From a bacterium (GTDB lineage: Bacteria; Cyanobacteriota; Vampirovibrionia; Gastranaerophilales; Gastranaerophilaceae), in contig JAGAVG010000067.1 in assembly GCA_017942035.1 (NCBI GenBank), positions 1-40,183 on the forward strand: 40,183 nt of DNA, written 5' to 3'. The notes below the pieces were generated by a model. It worked only from the letters and a program-made list of their open reading frames with translations, was not told the DNA's origin and did no database searches. The position numbers and the translations under genes are program-made. The first letter of the stretch is position 1; each line of letters opens with the position of its first letter. Below, one piece after another: positions 22,315 to 30,783 of this stretch.

Positions 22315-23559
22315 ATGGAAACTACAGAAAAAAAGATTTTAGTGATAGGAAACAGCGTAAAAGATGTAGCGCTTATAGAAAAGCTTCTAAGTGATAATTC
22401 GCAATTGAAAATTTATGCAACATCACAAAGCCGGTTTATGAATAATGACAGCGTAAATTTTGTTGATATCAGGGAGGATAACCCATCCGAACTTTTAGAA
22501 TTTGCTGTGAAAAATGAGATTGCACTTACAATTGCAACATCTTATAAAGCTTTGAATTCTGATATTGTGTCTTATTTTACCGATAACGGGCAGGCAATAT
22601 TTGCTCCGGAGCTTAATGCATGCGATTTTGCTCTGGATAAATCTTTAGCTAAAAAGTTTTTGTATAAAATGAATATTCCGACCCCGAGGTTTGCAATATA
22701 CGAGAAAGAACAGTTAGCCCTAGATTATTTAAAAAATACGAATTATCCGGTAATAATTTCCTGCGCACAAAATAGCGAAAAAGGCATTGATAGGTTCGCA
22801 TGTCCGACAGAACATATTGCAAAAACTTTTGTTGGAGATTTGTTTTACAGAAATGAGCCTAAAATCGTAATCGAAGAGTATGTTTACGGGCATGAATTTA
22901 CTTTCTACACGATAACTGACGGATATGAAGTTTTGCCGATAACCTCAGTTGCTAATTATAAATTCTTAAAAGAAGGGGAAGGCGGGCTTTTGACAGATGG
23001 TATCGGCTGTTATTGCCATGATTACAAGGTACCGGATGAAATTGAAAATGAATTGATGAGCATAATTTCTGATGTTATTCTATACTGTCAGAGAAAAAAA
23101 TCGCCTTATGTAGGAATTTTAGGTGTTGATTGTGTCTTAACAAGGGAAGGCCGATTGAGTGTACTCGGGTTTAGTCCGTTTTTTAAGGATCATGATTGCG
23201 ATGGGGTCTTAAAACTTATCAATAACAATATTTTAGATATTTTTGAGGCTTGTGTTAACGGAATTTTTGCAGATGAATACGACTGTTTGAATATTTCTGA
23301 AAAATCCTGTGTTTCTGCAACTTTACTTTCAAGATATGATAATGAACCTATTTTGGGGCTTGAAGATATTGAACACTCTTCAATAAGTTATTCAAATTTA
23401 AAGTTGAAAGATGATAAATTTTATACATCTAAAAATCAAAAACTTGTTCTGACGTCATGTGCAAATACGCTTACTCGCGCCCGAAACAACCTTTATGATG
23501 ATATTGAGCAGGTAAGATACAAGTCTAAAATTTTCAGATCTGATATTTGTGCTGAATAA
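22315..23559 (+). CDS. PurD-like ATP-grasp ligase (divergent phosphoribosylamine-glycine ligase)
   Basis: The 414 residues follow the PurD layout. An N-terminal domain (KILVIGNSVKDVALIEKLLS) is followed by an ATP-grasp core (ALDKSLAKKFLYKMNIPTPR, IVIEEYVYGHEFTFYTITDG) and a C-terminal domain (VGILGVDCVLTREGRLSVLG). The family's DxGPNTGGMG loop is replaced by EGGLLTDGIGCY, and the C-terminal sequence is weakly conserved. Purine synthesis (glycine plus phosphoribosylamine) is the first guess; a related ligase with another substrate is possible. There is no ribosome site, and the -10 box spacing suggests a leaderless mRNA. The dnaJ-like gene follows after 48 nt with its own promoter. Confidence 0.75.
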   Translation: METTEKKILVIGNSVKDVALIEKLLSDNSQLKIYATSQSRFMNNDSVNFVDIREDNPSELLEFAVKNEIALTIATSYKALNSDIVSYFTDNGQAIFAPELNACDFALDKSLAKKFLYKMNIPTPRFAIYEKEQLALDYLKNTNYPVIISCAQNSEKGIDRFACPTEHIAKTFVGDLFYRNEPKIVIEEYVYGHEFTFYTITDGYEVLPITSVANYKFLKEGEGGLLTDGIGCYCHDYKVPDEIENELMSIISDVILYCQRKKSPYVGILGVDCVLTREGRLSVLGFSPFFKDHDCDGVLKLINNNILDIFEACVNGIFADEYDCLNISEKSCVSATLLSRYDNEPILGLEDIEHSSISYSNLKLKDDKFYTSKNQKLVLTSCANTLTRARNNLYDDIEQVRYKSKIFRSDICAE

Positions 23560-23573
23560 TACCTGAAATAATG

Positions 23574-23601
23574 TTGATTTTTTTTTAACCGTCATTAAAA
23601 T
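23574..23601 (+). promoter_or_regulatory. Promoter of the dnaJ-like gene, leaderless geometry
   Basis: TTGATT (23574-23579), 16 nt and TAAAAT (23596-23601), then 6 nt to the A of the ATG at 23608. No ribosome site is present between. Confidence 0.5.
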
Positions 23602-23607
23602 AAAACC

Positions 23608-24624
23608 ATGGCAGTTAAGGTTAATTATTATGAAATACTCGGAGTTACTCCGGAGAGCGATATTAGTGCTATAAAAAGCGCTTACAGAAGGCTCGCAAGA
23701 AAATATCATCCTGATTTAAACAAAGATGATGCAATTAACGCTGCTAAAAATTTTAAGCTGATATCTGAGGCATACAAAACTCTTTCTGATCCGCAAAAAC
23801 GCTCGCAATATGACATTATTAACGGAATTTTTAAGACAAAATTCACGTCAGAATTTAATTCTTCTGTAAATAATGAAAGTTTGCACAAAAAAGAAACGAA
23901 AAATACAGAAAAACCTAACTTAAAAGAAACAATTAATGATTTATTTGATGAATTTAGCCGTAACTCAAGAGCTAAATATAAATCAAAAAAAATTGAGCCG
24001 AAAAACGGTTCAGATATAACTGTTGATGTTGAAATTTCGCTCTCAGACGTCGCTAAAGGCTGCAAAAGAACAATAAATGTTCTGCATAGTGAAACTTGCC
24101 CGAAATGCAGCGGACATAAGTTTATAAATGGCGCAAAATGTACAAATTGCAGCGGCAAAGGCGAAATTTCCGATTTCAAAAAGATTACGGTAACAATTCC
24201 GAAAGGAATAAAAAATAAAACAAAACTCCGCCTGAAGGGTGAGGGCAACTCCGGATTTAACGGAGGCAAAAACGGTGATTTGTACGTAATGGTGAATGTT
24301 AAGGGCAACTCGCGAATTACGTATGAAGGCCGTGACATAATCTACAGGCTTCCTGTTGCTCCTTATGAGGCTGTTTTGGGTGCTGATATTCATGTGCCGA
24401 CATTTGAAGGTAATGTGCTTTTAAAACTTCCGCCGGCAAGCTCTCAGGGACAAAAATTCAGGCTTTCAGGACTCGGGCTTGAAAAAAATGGGGTGTGCGG
24501 TGATATAATTATCGTATTAGATATTGAAATTTCTAAAACTTTGTCGGAAGATGAAATCAGGCTTTATGAAAAATTAAAAAAGCTTGATAGACAAAATTTA
24601 AGAGAAAATATACTTTATGAATAA
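23608..24624 (+). CDS. DnaJ-family co-chaperone with a reduced zinc-binding region
   Basis: A J domain occupies residues 5-70 (YYEILGVTPESDISAIKSAY, with HPD at 34-36) and would stimulate DnaK ATPase. A linker (about 71-130) replaces the usual Gly/Phe region and is Lys/Glu/Asn rich. The zinc region has only two CxxCxG motifs (C164PKCSG, C178TNCSGKG) instead of four. The C-terminal substrate-binding domain has VTIPKGIKNKTKLRLKGEGN and GDIIIVLDIEI. It may be a specialised DnaJ paralog rather than the main one. The queE gene overlaps its last 8 nt. Confidence 0.85.
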   Translation: MAVKVNYYEILGVTPESDISAIKSAYRRLARKYHPDLNKDDAINAAKNFKLISEAYKTLSDPQKRSQYDIINGIFKTKFTSEFNSSVNNESLHKKETKNTEKPNLKETINDLFDEFSRNSRAKYKSKKIEPKNGSDITVDVEISLSDVAKGCKRTINVLHSETCPKCSGHKFINGAKCTNCSGKGEISDFKKITVTIPKGIKNKTKLRLKGEGNSGFNGGKNGDLYVMVNVKGNSRITYEGRDIIYRLPVAPYEAVLGADIHVPTFEGNVLLKLPPASSQGQKFRLSGLGLEKNGVCGDIIIVLDIEISKTLSEDEIRLYEKLKKLDRQNLRENILYE

Positions 24625-25294
24625 AATTAAAATAAAAGAAATTTTTACATCAATTCAAGGGGAAGGCCCTTATATAGGATATAATCAGCTATTTATAAGA
24701 TTTTGCAACTGTAATTTGAAGTGTAATTTTTGTGACACGAAATTTTCATCTAACGAAAATGTGATGGAATTTTGTCCAAATGAACTTGCGGATTATATAA
24801 ATAAAAATTATGATATGAAAAAAGTTCATTCAATATCTCTGACCGGAGGTGAACCTTTACTTTCTACAGCTTTTTTGAGGGAATTTCTTCCGCTTGTACC
24901 GGCTAAAAAATATTTAGAGACAAATGCAACTTTAGCCGATAAATTGTTGGAAATAAAGCCGTTTATTGATTATATTTGTGCTGATATCAAGCTTGAAAGC
25001 GCTACAGGAATTAAAGATACTTACAAGTTTCATGACAAATTTTTTGAAAAATGCAAAGGTGTGGAAACATTTGCCAAAATTGTGTTTGATGAAAATATTA
25101 CAAATGAAGAAATTGAGATTTGCGCAAATCTCGGCAAAAAATATGATATCGAGTTGATTCTTCAACCTGTTATGAAAAATGATAAAATGAGTGTTTCCTC
25201 AAAATTTATCATGGAAATTTATGATAAATTTTTGTCATTATACCCGAAAGTTAGGGTTATTCCGCAGGTTCATAAATTTATAGGGGTTGAATAA
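24617..25294 (+). CDS. queE: 7-carboxy-7-deazaguanine synthase (radical SAM)
   Basis: QueE converts carboxytetrahydropterin to CDG in the queuosine/7-deazaguanine pathway. The 225 residues carry the family start EIFTSIQGEGPYIGYNQLFI, the radical SAM cluster motif C32-NLK-C36-NF-C39, SLTGGEPLL, LETNAT, CADIKLES and the C-terminal VRVIPQVHKFIG. No other queuosine gene is nearby. It overlaps dnaJ by 8 nt, so is probably translationally coupled. Its last 57 nt overlap the convergent 25238 gene. Confidence 0.9.
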   Translation: MNKIKIKEIFTSIQGEGPYIGYNQLFIRFCNCNLKCNFCDTKFSSNENVMEFCPNELADYINKNYDMKKVHSISLTGGEPLLSTAFLREFLPLVPAKKYLETNATLADKLLEIKPFIDYICADIKLESATGIKDTYKFHDKFFEKCKGVETFAKIVFDENITNEEIEICANLGKKYDIELILQPVMKNDKMSVSSKFIMEIYDKFLSLYPKVRVIPQVHKFIGVE

Positions 25295-26131
25295 CATTTT
25301 AGGGGCATTTTCTTTCTCTTTGTTATTTTGAGCAAGCGCTTTTTCGTCAATGAAATCAGTATCGCCATTTCCGACTTTTTCACCATCAAGAAATTTCATT
25401 GCTTTTTCAAGTTTTTTGCTGAATTCATCGTCACCGAATTCATTTTCCATATCATCAATTTCTTGATTAGCATCCGCACTTGAAGAAGAGTTCTCTTCCG
25501 AGATTTCATCGTCGGAACTGTCAACATCGTCGTTATTCAAATCTTTACTTAATTTTTCATAAATTTCATCAAGCTTAATATCTTCAACTTTTCCGCCTTT
25601 AGTTTCATAGGCTACAAGTTTGTCGTCAAGCTTGCTTATTTTTTTAGATTTAACATCTAAATTGATAATTTTTGCAGCTGCAGAATTTGCTTCTGACGCT
25701 ATCTGAGAAAGTTTATCTTCAAGTTTTTTATCGCTCATCTGTTCGCTTTGTGAAAGTACTAAATTTTCCAGAACGCCGGTAAGTTTGTCACTCAAAGTTT
25801 TCATCAAATCTTTAAATAATCTGGCAAACGGATGAATTTGCATAATTTTTGATTTATTAAGTTTATCTACAATTTCACCGGTATTTTTGAGTTTATCCAG
25901 AGCGTTTGTCGTTTTGGTTTTAATATTATCAATACGTTTTTGATTTTTTTCATTGATAACAACAGGCTGTTTTTCATTAACTTTTTCGGTCTCGATTTCT
26001 CCATTTAAATTTTGCATTGCTGAAAATTTTGGAGCACCCCAAATGGAGGGCATCTCGCCAGCTTTCTTAAAATTGGCGGCATATTTGCTATTTGGAGCAT
26101 AATACGATAAATTTTCTGCTGATATCCTCAT
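25238..26131 (-). CDS. 297-residue acidic/helical protein of unknown function
   Basis: It begins MRISAENLSYYAPNSKYAAN. A helical part (about 70-185; DKLKNTGEIVDKLNKSKIMQ, MSDKKLEDKLSQIASEANSA) is followed by a low-complexity acidic stretch (about 195-250: DDVDSSDDEISEENSSSSAD). No enzyme motif, signal peptide or membrane helix is found. No ribosome site is visible before the ATG. Its last 19 codons overlap the 3' end of queE in antisense; the queE tail is the conserved one. The frame is long and its base composition resembles its neighbours, so it is likely real, but the C-terminus could be shorter in relatives. Confidence 0.65.
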   Translation of the reverse strand: MRISAENLSYYAPNSKYAANFKKAGEMPSIWGAPKFSAMQNLNGEIETEKVNEKQPVVINEKNQKRIDNIKTKTTNALDKLKNTGEIVDKLNKSKIMQIHPFARLFKDLMKTLSDKLTGVLENLVLSQSEQMSDKKLEDKLSQIASEANSAAAKIINLDVKSKKISKLDDKLVAYETKGGKVEDIKLDEIYEKLSKDLNNDDVDSSDDEISEENSSSSADANQEIDDMENEFGDDEFSKKLEKAMKFLDGEKVGNGDTDFIDEKALAQNNKEKENAPKMLFNPYKFMNLRNNPNFRV

Positions 26132-26171
26132 ATATTAATAAAGTATTTTAGTTCTCGAAAATTGCCTGAAT

Positions 26172-26200
26172 TTTACATTTTGTTAATTTTATTGTACAAT
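26172..26200 (+). promoter_or_regulatory. Promoter of def-fmt-aroH
   Basis: TTTACA (26172-26177), exactly 17 nt and TACAAT (26195-26200), 20 nt before the def start codon with AGAGG in between. Confidence 0.65.
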
Positions 26201-26220
26201 TTTTCTAAAGAGGTATTAAT

Positions 26221-26784
26221 ATGGCAGTAAAAAAGATTTTAAGATATGGGGAAAAATCCTTAAGAGAACCTTCAAAAGAGGTTCATAAAGTTTCAAAAAA
26301 AATTCATGAACTTGTACAGGATTTATTAGATACAATGTATGCAAGTAACGGTGTAGGTCTTGCCGCACCGCAGATTGGAGTAAATTACAGGGTTTTTGTT
26401 ATTGATACATCTACAAATGAGGAGCCGTTAAACCCTATTGTGTTTATAAATCCTAAAATTGTAAAGAAATCAGGCGCCTGCAAAAGTCAGGAAGGCTGTT
26501 TGAGTTTTCCTGAGGCTTACACGAATGTAAGAAGATACAAAAATGTTACAGTAAAAGCACTTGATATAAACGGTCGTCCGTTCACAATTGAAGCAAAAGA
26601 CGGCACCCTGCAAGCCCGCGCTATTCAGCATGAAAATGACCACCTTGATGGCATTTTATTCATTGATCACTGCATAAATCGTTTTGATGCAAACAATGAA
26701 CTTGCAAAATTTAATCTTCCTCCGGTTGAAGAGGATAAATTATTAGAAGAGACAGAATTGGAGAATGAATTAAATAATGATTAG
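26221..26784 (+). CDS. def: Peptide deformylase
   Basis: It removes the formyl group from new proteins. In the 187 residues the three motifs are GVGLAAPQ (44-51), EGCLS (91-95, metal ligand C93) and HENDH (137-141, ligands H137 and H141, catalytic E138). AGAGG precedes the ATG. fmt starts inside its last codons (8-nt overlap), the classic pairing of deformylase with formyltransferase. Confidence 0.96.
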   Translation: MAVKKILRYGEKSLREPSKEVHKVSKKIHELVQDLLDTMYASNGVGLAAPQIGVNYRVFVIDTSTNEEPLNPIVFINPKIVKKSGACKSQEGCLSFPEAYTNVRRYKNVTVKALDINGRPFTIEAKDGTLQARAIQHENDHLDGILFIDHCINRFDANNELAKFNLPPVEEDKLLEETELENELNND

Positions 26785-27697
26785 AGTCGTGTTCTTTGGA
26801 ACTCCCAAAATAGCTTTGAAATCGCTGGAATATTTGAATAATTCGGATAAAATCAGCGTTGTAGGTATTGTTACTCAGCCTGATAAACCCGTTGGAAGAG
26901 GCCATAAAGTTCAGTTTCCGCCGCTGAAACAATACGGGATTGAACATAATATTCCTGTTTTTCAGCCGAAATCTATCCGTAAAGAGCTTGATATCCAAGA
27001 AAAATTAAAAGCACTTGAGCCGGACTTTTTTGTAACTTTTGCATTCGGACAGATTCTTTCAAAAGAAGTTTTAGATATTCCAAAATATGAAACAATAAAC
27101 CTTCATGCATCTCTTTTGCCTAAATATAGAGGGGCAAACCCTATTCAGCGAGCAATTATTAATGGTGATAAAGAAACCGGAATTTGCACAATGATTACGG
27201 AAGTAGGACTTGATTGCGGTGATGTATGTTTAAAATTGCCGATTAATATTCCGGATGATATGACATGCGTTGATTTATTTGAAATTATTTCCGAATGTTC
27301 GCCGGAGCTTTTAGAAAAGACGCTTACCGGACTGGTTGATAAAACTATAATTCCGGTAAAACAATGTGAAGACGGACTTTGTATGGCTCCTAAAATGACA
27401 AAGGAAGAGGCCCTTATTGACTGGGAAAAATCTGCCTCTGATATTCACAATCTTGTGCGCGGAATTTATTGCATGCCATCTGCTTATTTTATGCATAATG
27501 GTAAAATCGTGAAAGTTATGAAAACAAAAGTTATTGATTGCCAGTGCGAAAATGACGATTGCGGAGACATTTTAAAAGCAACTAAAGATGGGGTTGAAAT
27601 AAAATGTGCGAGAGGAATTCTTTTGCTGGAACGCGTTAAGCCGGAGGGTAAAGGCGAAATGGCTGCAAAAGACTGGTACAATGGCTTACGGGGGTAA
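26777..27697 (+). CDS. fmt: Methionyl-tRNA formyltransferase
   Basis: It formylates initiator Met-tRNA using 10-formyl-THF. The 306 residues have the N-terminal VVFFGTPKIALKSLEYL, TQPDKPVGRGHKVQFPPLKQ, the catalytic set N108, H110 and D146 (INLHASLLPKYRGANPIQ, EVGLDCGDV), and a C-terminal OB-like domain with LLLERVKPEGKGEM. It is coupled to def by overlap, and aroH follows after 8 nt. Confidence 0.96.
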   Translation: MIRVVFFGTPKIALKSLEYLNNSDKISVVGIVTQPDKPVGRGHKVQFPPLKQYGIEHNIPVFQPKSIRKELDIQEKLKALEPDFFVTFAFGQILSKEVLDIPKYETINLHASLLPKYRGANPIQRAIINGDKETGICTMITEVGLDCGDVCLKLPINIPDDMTCVDLFEIISECSPELLEKTLTGLVDKTIIPVKQCEDGLCMAPKMTKEEALIDWEKSASDIHNLVRGIYCMPSAYFMHNGKIVKVMKTKVIDCQCENDDCGDILKATKDGVEIKCARGILLLERVKPEGKGEMAAKDWYNGLRG

Positions 27698-27705
27698 AGA
27701 ATAAA

Positions 27706-28056
27706 ATGACAACTAAAGGGATAAGAGGCGCGATTACTATTGATGCAAACACTGAAGAGTCTATAAAATTAGGAACTCTTGAGCTTTTTGGAACTCTGCT
27801 TCTTGAAAATGATATAGAAGATGTTTCAAAAATTTCGCACGTTATTTTTACGTTGACTAAAGATTTAAATGCGGCATTTCCGGCAAAATTTCTACGAGAA
27901 GAACTTAATCTGGATAAGCTTGCAATGATGTGTTATAACGAATTAGACGTAGATAATTCGCTCAAAAAATGCCTCAGAATTTTAGTTGTACTAAACTGTG
28001 ACGAGGATTTTGAGCCTAAATTTGTATATCTAAAAGGCGCATCAACTCTTAGATAA
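27706..28056 (+). CDS. aroH: Chorismate mutase, AroH class
   Basis: It converts chorismate to prephenate for Phe/Tyr synthesis. The 116 residues match the Bacillus AroH-type trimeric fold: GIRGAITIDANTEESIK, VIFTLTKDLNAAFPAKFLR, a divergent ELDVDNSLKKCLRILVVLN in place of the usual E.DVPGSL.RCIRVL, and KFVYLKGASTLR. It is the third gene of def-fmt-aroH. It converges on the 28059 gene with only 2 nt between the stop codons. Confidence 0.9.
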   Translation: MTTKGIRGAITIDANTEESIKLGTLELFGTLLLENDIEDVSKISHVIFTLTKDLNAAFPAKFLREELNLDKLAMMCYNELDVDNSLKKCLRILVVLNCDEDFEPKFVYLKGASTLR

Positions 28057-28058
28057 AA

Positions 28059-30131
28059 CTAAATTTTTGTTATTTCTGAAATAGCCGGATCAAGGAGTCT
28101 TCTTCTGTTACCGGTAAACATTATTGAACAAAGTTTTTTAGTTCCATAATTAACCATTTTTTCAACTACACCTTCACCGTATTTCGGGTGTGAAACGTGA
28201 TCACCTGCATTGAAAGTAACAGCGGAACTTTGAGATAACTCTTCTGCCTGATAAACAGGAATAACCTGCTGATTATCATTATCTTCAACAATTAAATCTT
28301 CATCGCTATTTTCTTCTTCCGGAGGAATATTTTCTCCAATAAAATCCAGGACGTTATCATCTAATCCCAAATTTTCCTCATTAATTTCAAGCTCAGGCTC
28401 GGATATAATCTCTGTTTCTTCCGGGGCTGCCTCTTCTTCAATAATAGGTTCTTGAATATCAAGCTCATTATCAATTTCGTTAAAATCTGTAATTTCCGGC
28501 TCTTCAAAATTGTCTGCTATCTCACTATTATCTTCAACAGGTTCTTCCTGTATTACAAATTCAACATCATCACCGGAAATAGTGTTTGTATCATCTTGTT
28601 CAAATTCTATTGAGGATGCGGCATCATCGTCCTCGTTAATTTCAATCACTTCATCTTCATTGATAGTAATTTCAGGCTCCGCCATATCCTGAGAAAAATC
28701 AGGTTCAATGTTTGTATCTTCCGGTTCTGTAATATCCTGAGGCGTATCAATATTAAGTTCTATATTAGAAGAATTGAGTTCTCTTTCTAATTGTTCATCA
28801 GGAACAAGACTGTCAGGCGTATTCATTTCTTCTTCAAGTGAAGATGATTCTTCGTCAAATTCCGAAACTTCATCGACTTCTTTTTCAGTATCCTGAACTG
28901 AAACATCTTCATCTTCGGACTCCTCTGCAATTTCAAGAGTTTCAAGCTGAACTATAAACGGAATATATTGTGTTAAATCACCAACAATGATAAATTCATC
29001 AGGATTTAACTTGTTTAAAAATGTGTTATAAGATGCAAAATCGTGTTCAATAGTTATCGGTGCAAATAAAATCATATTATTAGATATAGATTTTAGTTCT
29101 TTTATATATTTAAAATCATGACCTATGATTATTGTTGTTGATACACAATTTTTTGTGGTTAACAGTTTTAAATAATGCTTGTTAGCGTAAGAATTATCAA
29201 GAGCAACAAAAGAATAAACCGGAATTTCAAGAGAATTAAATGTTTTATAAATATAATTTATAATATGCATCTGAAGATTTTCGCTTGATATATCAGACAA
29301 ATCAATAACGATGTTTCTTCCGCATTCTGCAATCTGCTTGAAACTATCTGCTTCTTTTTGATCTTGAGCAAAAACATTATTTTCTTTGTATTTTAAAAGT
29401 TTATTCTTCAAGAGAATTAGCTGACTCATTTTAGTTTCACGATACTGCGCATCTACAACATTTATAAAAGCATCAAACGGAATAAATCCATCTTCAAGAG
29501 TTTTAACATATTCTTGAAGTTCTAAGAATATATCTTGAATGATAGCTTTACTTGTCGGGTCAATATCATTCAAATCATTTTCATAAATATAATTTATCGC
29601 GGCATAATTAAGGGGTATTTTAAAATCTGAAGGAAACTTAATTTTATTTTCGTAATTATATTTTCCGTCTAAATCTAAAATCACACTCTTAATGCCTTTA
29701 ATTTCGAATTGACGAGTTATATTAGACAATAAAACATTCGTATTATATTGATTATTGGAGCAAACAAGAAGATTATGCCCGAAAATTTCCTTGTCAACTT
29801 CAATATCAAAAGGCTGCTGTGCTAATTGTCCCAATTTTATAGGAATATTGACAGGAAGAATATCTATAAGCTCCTTTGGATTTAATACAGAAATTTCAGA
29901 ACTCAAAGAAGGAACAGAACCGTTGTAATTTTTAACAATTCCTTCATTATCAAAGGTAAAAAGAAGTTTAGCAATTGCAAAATTTCCGGTTTCGTCGCTT
30001 TTTAAGCTCATAATTTGTGCCACATAAGGTGTTGTACTATCTGTAATTACTACAAAACCACTCAACACAAGATTATTAGCATCTTCAAACTCTATCTTTA
30101 CCAGATTATTCTTGACTTCCAATAATTTCAT
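28059..30131 (-). CDS. HerA-like protein without a P-loop, acidic linker and C-terminal PcrA/UvrD-type Tudor domain
   Basis: The 690 residues fall in three parts. Residues 1-110 look like the HAS-barrel of HerA-type ATPases (NNLVKIEFEDANNLVLSGFV). Residues about 111-390 look like the HerA/FtsK-type core (FGHNLLVCSN, SVILDLDGKYNY, RNIVIDLSDIS), but the segment at 119-135 reads NLLVCSNNQYNTNVLL where GxTGSGKS is expected, so it probably cannot hydrolyse ATP. Residues about 400-630 are acidic and disordered (EEE, DED, EPE repeats). Residues 640-690 (FNAGDHVSHPKYGEGVVEKM) match the Tudor-like tail of PcrA/UvrD, which in PcrA contacts RNA polymerase. GAGG precedes the ATG. No signal or membrane segment. 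The domain calls are by eye. Confidence 0.6.
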   Translation of the reverse strand: MKLLEVKNNLVKIEFEDANNLVLSGFVVITDSTTPYVAQIMSLKSDETGNFAIAKLLFTFDNEGIVKNYNGSVPSLSSEISVLNPKELIDILPVNIPIKLGQLAQQPFDIEVDKEIFGHNLLVCSNNQYNTNVLLSNITRQFEIKGIKSVILDLDGKYNYENKIKFPSDFKIPLNYAAINYIYENDLNDIDPTSKAIIQDIFLELQEYVKTLEDGFIPFDAFINVVDAQYRETKMSQLILLKNKLLKYKENNVFAQDQKEADSFKQIAECGRNIVIDLSDISSENLQMHIINYIYKTFNSLEIPVYSFVALDNSYANKHYLKLLTTKNCVSTTIIIGHDFKYIKELKSISNNMILFAPITIEHDFASYNTFLNKLNPDEFIIVGDLTQYIPFIVQLETLEIAEESEDEDVSVQDTEKEVDEVSEFDEESSSLEEEMNTPDSLVPDEQLERELNSSNIELNIDTPQDITEPEDTNIEPDFSQDMAEPEITINEDEVIEINEDDDAASSIEFEQDDTNTISGDDVEFVIQEEPVEDNSEIADNFEEPEITDFNEIDNELDIQEPIIEEEAAPEETEIISEPELEINEENLGLDDNVLDFIGENIPPEEENSDEDLIVEDNDNQQVIPVYQAEELSQSSAVTFNAGDHVSHPKYGEGVVEKMVNYGTKKLCSIMFTGNRRRLLDPAISEITKI

Positions 30132-30195
30132 TACAAATCCTCATATTATTTTTTCATATTTTAGCATAAAAATGAATATTTTTTCCATACACTTT

Positions 30196-30783
30196 TTAGT
30201 TGACTAAATCTTGAAGTTTGTTATATATCTCAATTGTCAAAAGACAAATCTTAAGATCCCTTTTTACAAGACTTTTTATGGTTTCCTTGTAACATTTCAA
30301 AATAGCTTTATTTAAGCCGTTTTCTTCTTTTAAAAAGCCCTTAATCTTTTCACGGTAATCTTTATCCCTTGTGTTGGGCTCAATTTTATCAGCAAGAAAA
30401 ATAATTTTTTCAAAATCGCTCATTTCTAATTTGCCAAGCGTATGCCATCTTATAGCAGATAAAATTTCACTATCCTCAACCCCGAATTCTTTTTGTGCAA
30501 TATAAGCACTCACAGGCGCATGAAGCGTCTTATAATTCAACATTTCACACTCTTCAACTTCAAGGTGCTCTTTTATTATTTTAAGAAGTTTGTCATTATC
30601 AAAACATTTTGCGCAATCATGCAATAGTCCGGCAATATAGGCCTTTTCGGGATTTAAATTGTATTGCAGGGCTAAATCTTTTGCCTTGTCAGCCGTTCCG
30701 AGAGTATGAATGTATCTTTCCTCGTTTAAATGTTCTTTAAGCCATTTTAAAATTTCATCGTTGCTAATTTTTGTATAATCCAT
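30196..30783 (-). CDS. yqeK: HD-domain nucleotide phosphatase (YqeK family)
   Basis: YqeK is a metal-dependent HD enzyme; family members cleave Ap4A symmetrically. The 195 residues show RYIHTLGTADKAKDLAL (first His), YIAGLLHDCAKCF (HD pair), LHAPVSAYIAQKEFG, IRWHTLGKLEMSDFEKIIFL and ADKIEPNTRD. It overlaps nadD by 20 nt, the usual nadD-yqeK order. The usual next gene, rsfS, is absent. Confidence 0.9.
   Translation of the reverse strand: MDYTKISNDEILKWLKEHLNEERYIHTLGTADKAKDLALQYNLNPEKAYIAGLLHDCAKCFDNDKLLKIIKEHLEVEECEMLNYKTLHAPVSAYIAQKEFGVEDSEILSAIRWHTLGKLEMSDFEKIIFLADKIEPNTRDKDYREKIKGFLKEENGLNKAILKCYKETIKSLVKRDLKICLLTIEIYNKLQDLVN

Noticed and set aside
23706-24393. Long minus-strand frames opposite the dnaJ-like gene
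   Set aside because: They are antisense shadows of a well-supported DnaJ domain protein; the translations lack any recognisable motif.
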